7,076 bases of DNA from assembly GCA_021811115.1 (NCBI GenBank), contig JAJZPP010000030.1, positions 1 to 7,076 of the forward strand. Direction: 5' to 3'. Under the pieces are notes generated by a model. It saw nothing but the letters and a program-made list of their open reading frames with translations, did no database searches and had not been told where the DNA came from. This document shows, piece by piece, positions 3,943 to 7,076 of this stretch. Numbering within the stretch: position 1 is the stretch's first letter; each line of letters opens with the position of its first letter. The position numbers and the translations under genes were made by a program. This DNA comes from a bacterium (GTDB lineage: Bacteria; Chlamydiota; Chlamydiia; Chlamydiales; FEN-1388).

Positions 3943-6900
3943 CTACGCAGGCACAGATTCGAAGTCGAAGACTACTGGCTCTTCAGACTCGCGCTCGCCA
4001 AACTTCTTCGCCGCACGATGGTATTCAAAACCGGTCCCCACAGGCACCACGTGGCCTAAACAGACGTTCTCTTTCAGCCCGCGCAGCAAATCGGTCTTAT
4101 TACTGCAGGCAGCCTCGGTGAGGACACGCGTCGTATCTTGGAACGATGCCGCAGCAATGAAGGAGTCGGTACTCAACGAGGCCCTCGTGATGCCAAGGAG
4201 CAGAGGAACCGCTTGCGCCGCCTTCCCTCCTTCTTTGGTAATCTTGAGGTTGGCCGTCTCAAACTCTCTCCTATCAACCTCCTCGCCATACAAGAAGCTG
4301 GTATCTCCCACATCGATGATGCGAACCTTCTTGAGCATCTGCCGAACGATAATCTCAATATGCTTATCGTTAATCGAGACACCCTGCAAGAGGTACACTT
4401 CCTGTACCTTGTTGACAAGGTACCGTTGGAGCTCACGCACACCGCAGATTTCGAGAACCTCATGGGGCACAACAAGGCCATCTGTCAGCTGTTGCCCCTT
4501 CACAACGCGATCCCCACGCTGCACGATGAGGTGCTTGGTATGGGAAATGAGGTGCTCCTCTTCCATGCCAGATGCCTCGTCGCGAACGATGACGATCCGT
4601 TTACCCTTCTGCACACCCTTGAAATCCACAATGCCATCAATCTTGGCAATCTCAGCAGCCTCCTGCTCCTTTGGTTTGCGCGCTTCAAAGAGAGCGGCCA
4701 CATAAGGGAGACCCCCTGTGATATCCTTCGTCTTGATAGCTCCGCGCGGAATACGAGCGAGCAGCGCCCCAGCCTTGACGAAAGCCCCTTCCAGTACGCT
4801 CAAAATAGCTCCTGGAGGCAGGGCGTACGTTCCGACCAAATTTTCGCACTTCTTATCAGCGTAGATGGCAATCTGGGGATGCAATTCGCCGCGATATGAT
4901 TTTACGACAAGCTCGGTTTGGCCGGTCTGCCGGTTCACGTCGCGCTGTGTCGAGATCCCTTCCACAAGGTCATCATACTTGACGTAGCCTGGCCGATCGC
5001 AAATAATCGGCACATTATGTGGCTCCCACTCGGCCACTTTCTGCCCCTTGCGGACAAAATCCCCTTCGTTGAAGTAAATCTTAGTCCCAAGCTCAATGTG
5101 GAACACCTGCAAGGGTTCAATCGACTTAGTTGAGACGAGCCGCTTGTTCTCGTCGAGCGTGCGGCCTTCCGCCTTCACAATGGAAATAGACCCATTCTTG
5201 TTCAAAGCGACCAAGTGGCCCTCTTCCGTTTTGACAGCACGCAGATCTGTGAAGACCACCATGCCATCGGCAACCGCTTCAAGAACAGGAACACCCCCGC
5301 CAGTCGAAGCAATACCACCCACGTGGAATGTCCTCATCGTCAGCTGCGTTCCAGGTTCACCGATCGACTGGGCCGCAATAATACCTACAGCCTCTCCCAT
5401 ACCGACGGTACGCCCATTGGCCAGGTTTAACCCGTAGCAGTGGGCGCAGACGCCTCGACGGGTCTCACACGTCAGAACCGATCGGATCCTAATGCTATCA
5501 ATGCCAGCGTTATCTATCGCCTCGGCTTGGCTCAATGTGAGGACATCGCCAGCTTTGGCCAGCAGTTTTGTCTGATCGCCTGGCGCAAAAATATCTTCGC
5601 ACACAGTGCGTCCGTAGAGGCGATCGCGCAATGGGAGCAGCTCCTCATCTCCCTGTTTGATGGCAAATACTTCCACCCCGTTCAGGGTCCCACAATCCTC
5701 CTCAGTGACGATCACATCCTGGGCGACGTCAACCAAACGGCGCGTCAAATATCCAGAGTCGGCCGTCTTTAAGGCGGTGTCAGCAAGCCCTTTACGCGCC
5801 CCGTGAGCCGATGTGAAATACTGCAGAGGCCCTAACCCCTCACGAAAGTTTGCGGTAATTGGCGCCTCAATAATCTCTCCGGACGGTTTGGCCATCAAGC
5901 CGCGTAAGGCACCAAGCTGTTTGATCTGCGACTTGTTACCACGAGCCCCGGAATCAAGAGACATGTAGAGGGGGTTGAGCGACGATTCTTTGCTTTGCGC
6001 CATCAGCCTAAACAGCTCTTCAGAGACAGTATCAGAAGCTTCCGTCCAAATCGTGACAATCTTGGAATGGCGCTCCCCTTCGGTAATAATACCATCCTCA
6101 TACTGCTTGCGTACGACCGCAACCTTCTTCTCGGCCTCCGCCAACACCTTCTCTTTGATTTCAGGAATGTAAATATCCTGAATTCCAATCGAAATGGCCG
6201 CATGGGTCGCTTCCCGGAAGCCCATGTTCTTGAGGTTATCGAGGAACCGCACCGTGCCTTCAAGGCCCACTTTGCGATAGCACTCATTGATCAGCTCACT
6301 CAACCGTTTGGCAGGCAGCGAATAGTTTTGGAAACCAAGCTCTGGAGGAACAATCGTATTGAACAAGACCCGTCCAGGCGTCGTCTCAATCATCCCATCC
6401 TTGGTACGCAGCTTGATGCGCTCATGGATGTGGAGGCCTCTACCCGTATTGTCGAGCCGCTCGCCCTTCTTCGTCTCCTCCCAGGTGTAGGAACCGCCCG
6501 CGTTCATTGCCAAGAGCACTTCATCGGCATTGCGGAACACTTTGACTTTCTTGCCATGCTTCTCAGGATCGTAGAGCGCATCGCACATGATGTAGTACAG
6601 CCCTAGCGTCATGTCTTTCGATGGGACAGCTGATGGCCTTCCAGACGATGGCAGGAAGATGTTATCTGGCGCCATCATCAGCACTTTGGCTTCGATTTGC
6701 GCCTCAATGGAGAGCGGGACGTGGACAGCCATCTGGTCGCCGTCAAAGTCGGCGTTAAAGGCTGTACAGACCAGCGGGTGAACTCGAATCGCCTTGCCTT
6801 CAATGAGTACCGGCTGGAATGCCTGAATACCCAACCGGTGAAGCGTTGGAGCCCGGTTGAGGAGGACTGGATGGCCAGCAATCACCTCATCCAATACATC

Positions 6901-7076
6901 CCACACCTCGGGATCCTGCCGCTGGATCTTCTTCTTGGCTGAGCGAATGGTATACACAAGCCCAAGCTCTTTGAGCCTGCGAATGATGAACGGTTCAAAC
7001 AGTTCTAGCGCCATCAATTTTGGCAACCCGCACTGGTTAAACTTCAGTTCTGGGCCGACAACAATGACGGAGCGGC
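3943..7076 (-). CDS. rpoC: DNA-directed RNA polymerase subunit beta' (RpoC), 5' end outside window
   Basis: This is the largest subunit of RNA polymerase and carries most of the active site. The frame is open to the right edge, where the codons read [21 protein letters not shown], so the gene is cut by the window and the TTG at 7024-7026 is an internal Leu. About 1044 residues are visible; compared with E. coli numbering roughly 350 N-terminal residues are missing, consistent with a full length near 1,395 as in chlamydial RpoC. The catalytic NADFDGDQM motif is at 6730-6756. The bridge-helix and trigger-loop regions lie around 5720-5960, including [20 protein letters not shown]. The second zinc site is intact: Cys codons at 5692-5694, 5467-5469, 5446-5448 and 5437-5439, with E. 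coli-like spacing. [19 protein letters not shown] and [19 protein letters not shown] (about 4665-4725) follow. rpoB is expected just beyond the right edge. It ends with TAG. Confidence 0.98.
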   Translation of the reverse strand, partial: RSVIVVGPELKFNQCGLPKLMALELFEPFIIRRLKELGLVYTIRSAKKKIQRQDPEVWDVLDEVIAGHPVLLNRAPTLHRLGIQAFQPVLIEGKAIRVHPLVCTAFNADFDGDQMAVHVPLSIEAQIEAKVLMMAPDNIFLPSSGRPSAVPSKDMTLGLYYIMCDALYDPEKHGKKVKVFRNADEVLLAMNAGGSYTWEETKKGERLDNTGRGLHIHERIKLRTKDGMIETTPGRVLFNTIVPPELGFQNYSLPAKRLSELINECYRKVGLEGTVRFLDNLKNMGFREATHAAISIGIQDIYIPEIKEKVLAEAEKKVAVVRKQYEDGIITEGERHSKIVTIWTEASDTVSEELFRLMAQSKESSLNPLYMSLDSGARGNKSQIKQLGALRGLMAKPSGEIIEAPITANFREGLGPLQYFTSAHGARKGLADTALKTADSGYLTRRLVDVAQDVIVTEEDCGTLNGVEVFAIKQGDEELLPLRDRLYGRTVCEDIFAPGDQTKLLAKAGDVLTLSQAEAIDNAGIDSIRIRSVLTCETRRGVCAHCYGLNLANGRTVGMGEAVGIIAAQSIGEPGTQLTMRTFHVGGIASTGGGVPVLEAVADGMVVFTDLRAVKTEEGHLVALNKNGSISIVKAEGRTLDENKRLVSTKSIEPLQVFHIELGTKIYFNEGDFVRKGQKVAEWEPHNVPIICDRPGYVKYDDLVEGISTQRDVNRQTGQTELVVKSYRGELHPQIAIYADKKCENLVGTYALPPGAILSVLEGAFVKAGALLARIPRGAIKTKDITGGLPYVAALFEARKPKEQEAAEIAKIDGIVDFKGVQKGKRIVIVRDEASGMEEEHLISHTKHLIVQRGDRVVKGQQLTDGLVVPHEVLEICGVRELQRYLVNKVQEVYLLQGVSINDKHIEIIVRQMLKKVRIIDVGDTSFLYGEEVDRREFETANLKITKEGGKAAQAVPLLLGITRASLSTDSFIAAASFQDTTRVLTEAACSNKTDLLRGLKENVCLGHVVPVGTGFEYHRAAKKFGERESEEPVVFDFESVPA

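Noticed and set aside
3867..6942. Several plus-strand frames of 60-253 codons opposite rpoC.
   Set aside because: They are antisense shadows of rpoC codon structure: none has a recognisable domain, and the rpoC frame is continuous and highly conserved throughout.

Overview
The window looks like a chromosomal segment from a member of the Chlamydiota, probably an environmental ('Chlamydia-like', Parachlamydiales-type) lineage rather than a Chlamydiaceae species. The main reason is the RNA polymerase beta-prime subunit, whose wording from the NADFDGD motif to the C-terminal tail reads like chlamydial RpoC as I remember it. This is recognition from memory, not a search. Base composition of the coding regions looks roughly balanced, and the intergenic regions are AT-richer.

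Layout. Almost everything is on the minus strand. Reading from the right edge, the window opens inside rpoC (about three quarters of the gene, with its natural C-terminus and stop). A gap of about 230 bases follows, holding a perfect 13-bp inverted repeat and a good sigma70-type promoter. Next comes pgsA, encoding a CDP-alcohol phosphatidyltransferase for phosphatidylglycerol synthesis. The single plus-strand gene (2147-2896) is convergent with pgsA. It encodes an unrecognised 249-residue protein with a small-residue-rich, amphipathic or weakly hydrophobic N-terminus, and it ends at a textbook intrinsic terminator. Left of an AT-rich divergent intergenic region lies a compact minus-strand unit: initiator tRNA-fMet, a second CAU tRNA (elongator Met most likely), then a DrrA-type ABC ATPase and a DrrB/NodJ-type ABC-2 permease whose reading frames overlap by 41 bases. 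The far left end has no gene that I can support, but holds a 41-base near-palindrome.

How the genes fit together. RpoC and the two methionine-type tRNAs are core information-processing genes, and PgsA makes membrane lipid. The ABC pair forms one exporter: the ATPase powers the six-helix permease, and the substrate (drug, lipid or polysaccharide) cannot be told from sequence. The least explained parts are the orphan plus-strand gene, the two intergenic palindromes, and the arrangement that seems to put an exporter behind two tRNAs in one transcript. I see no phage, transposon, CRISPR or defence system here; most of the window is ordinary housekeeping DNA.
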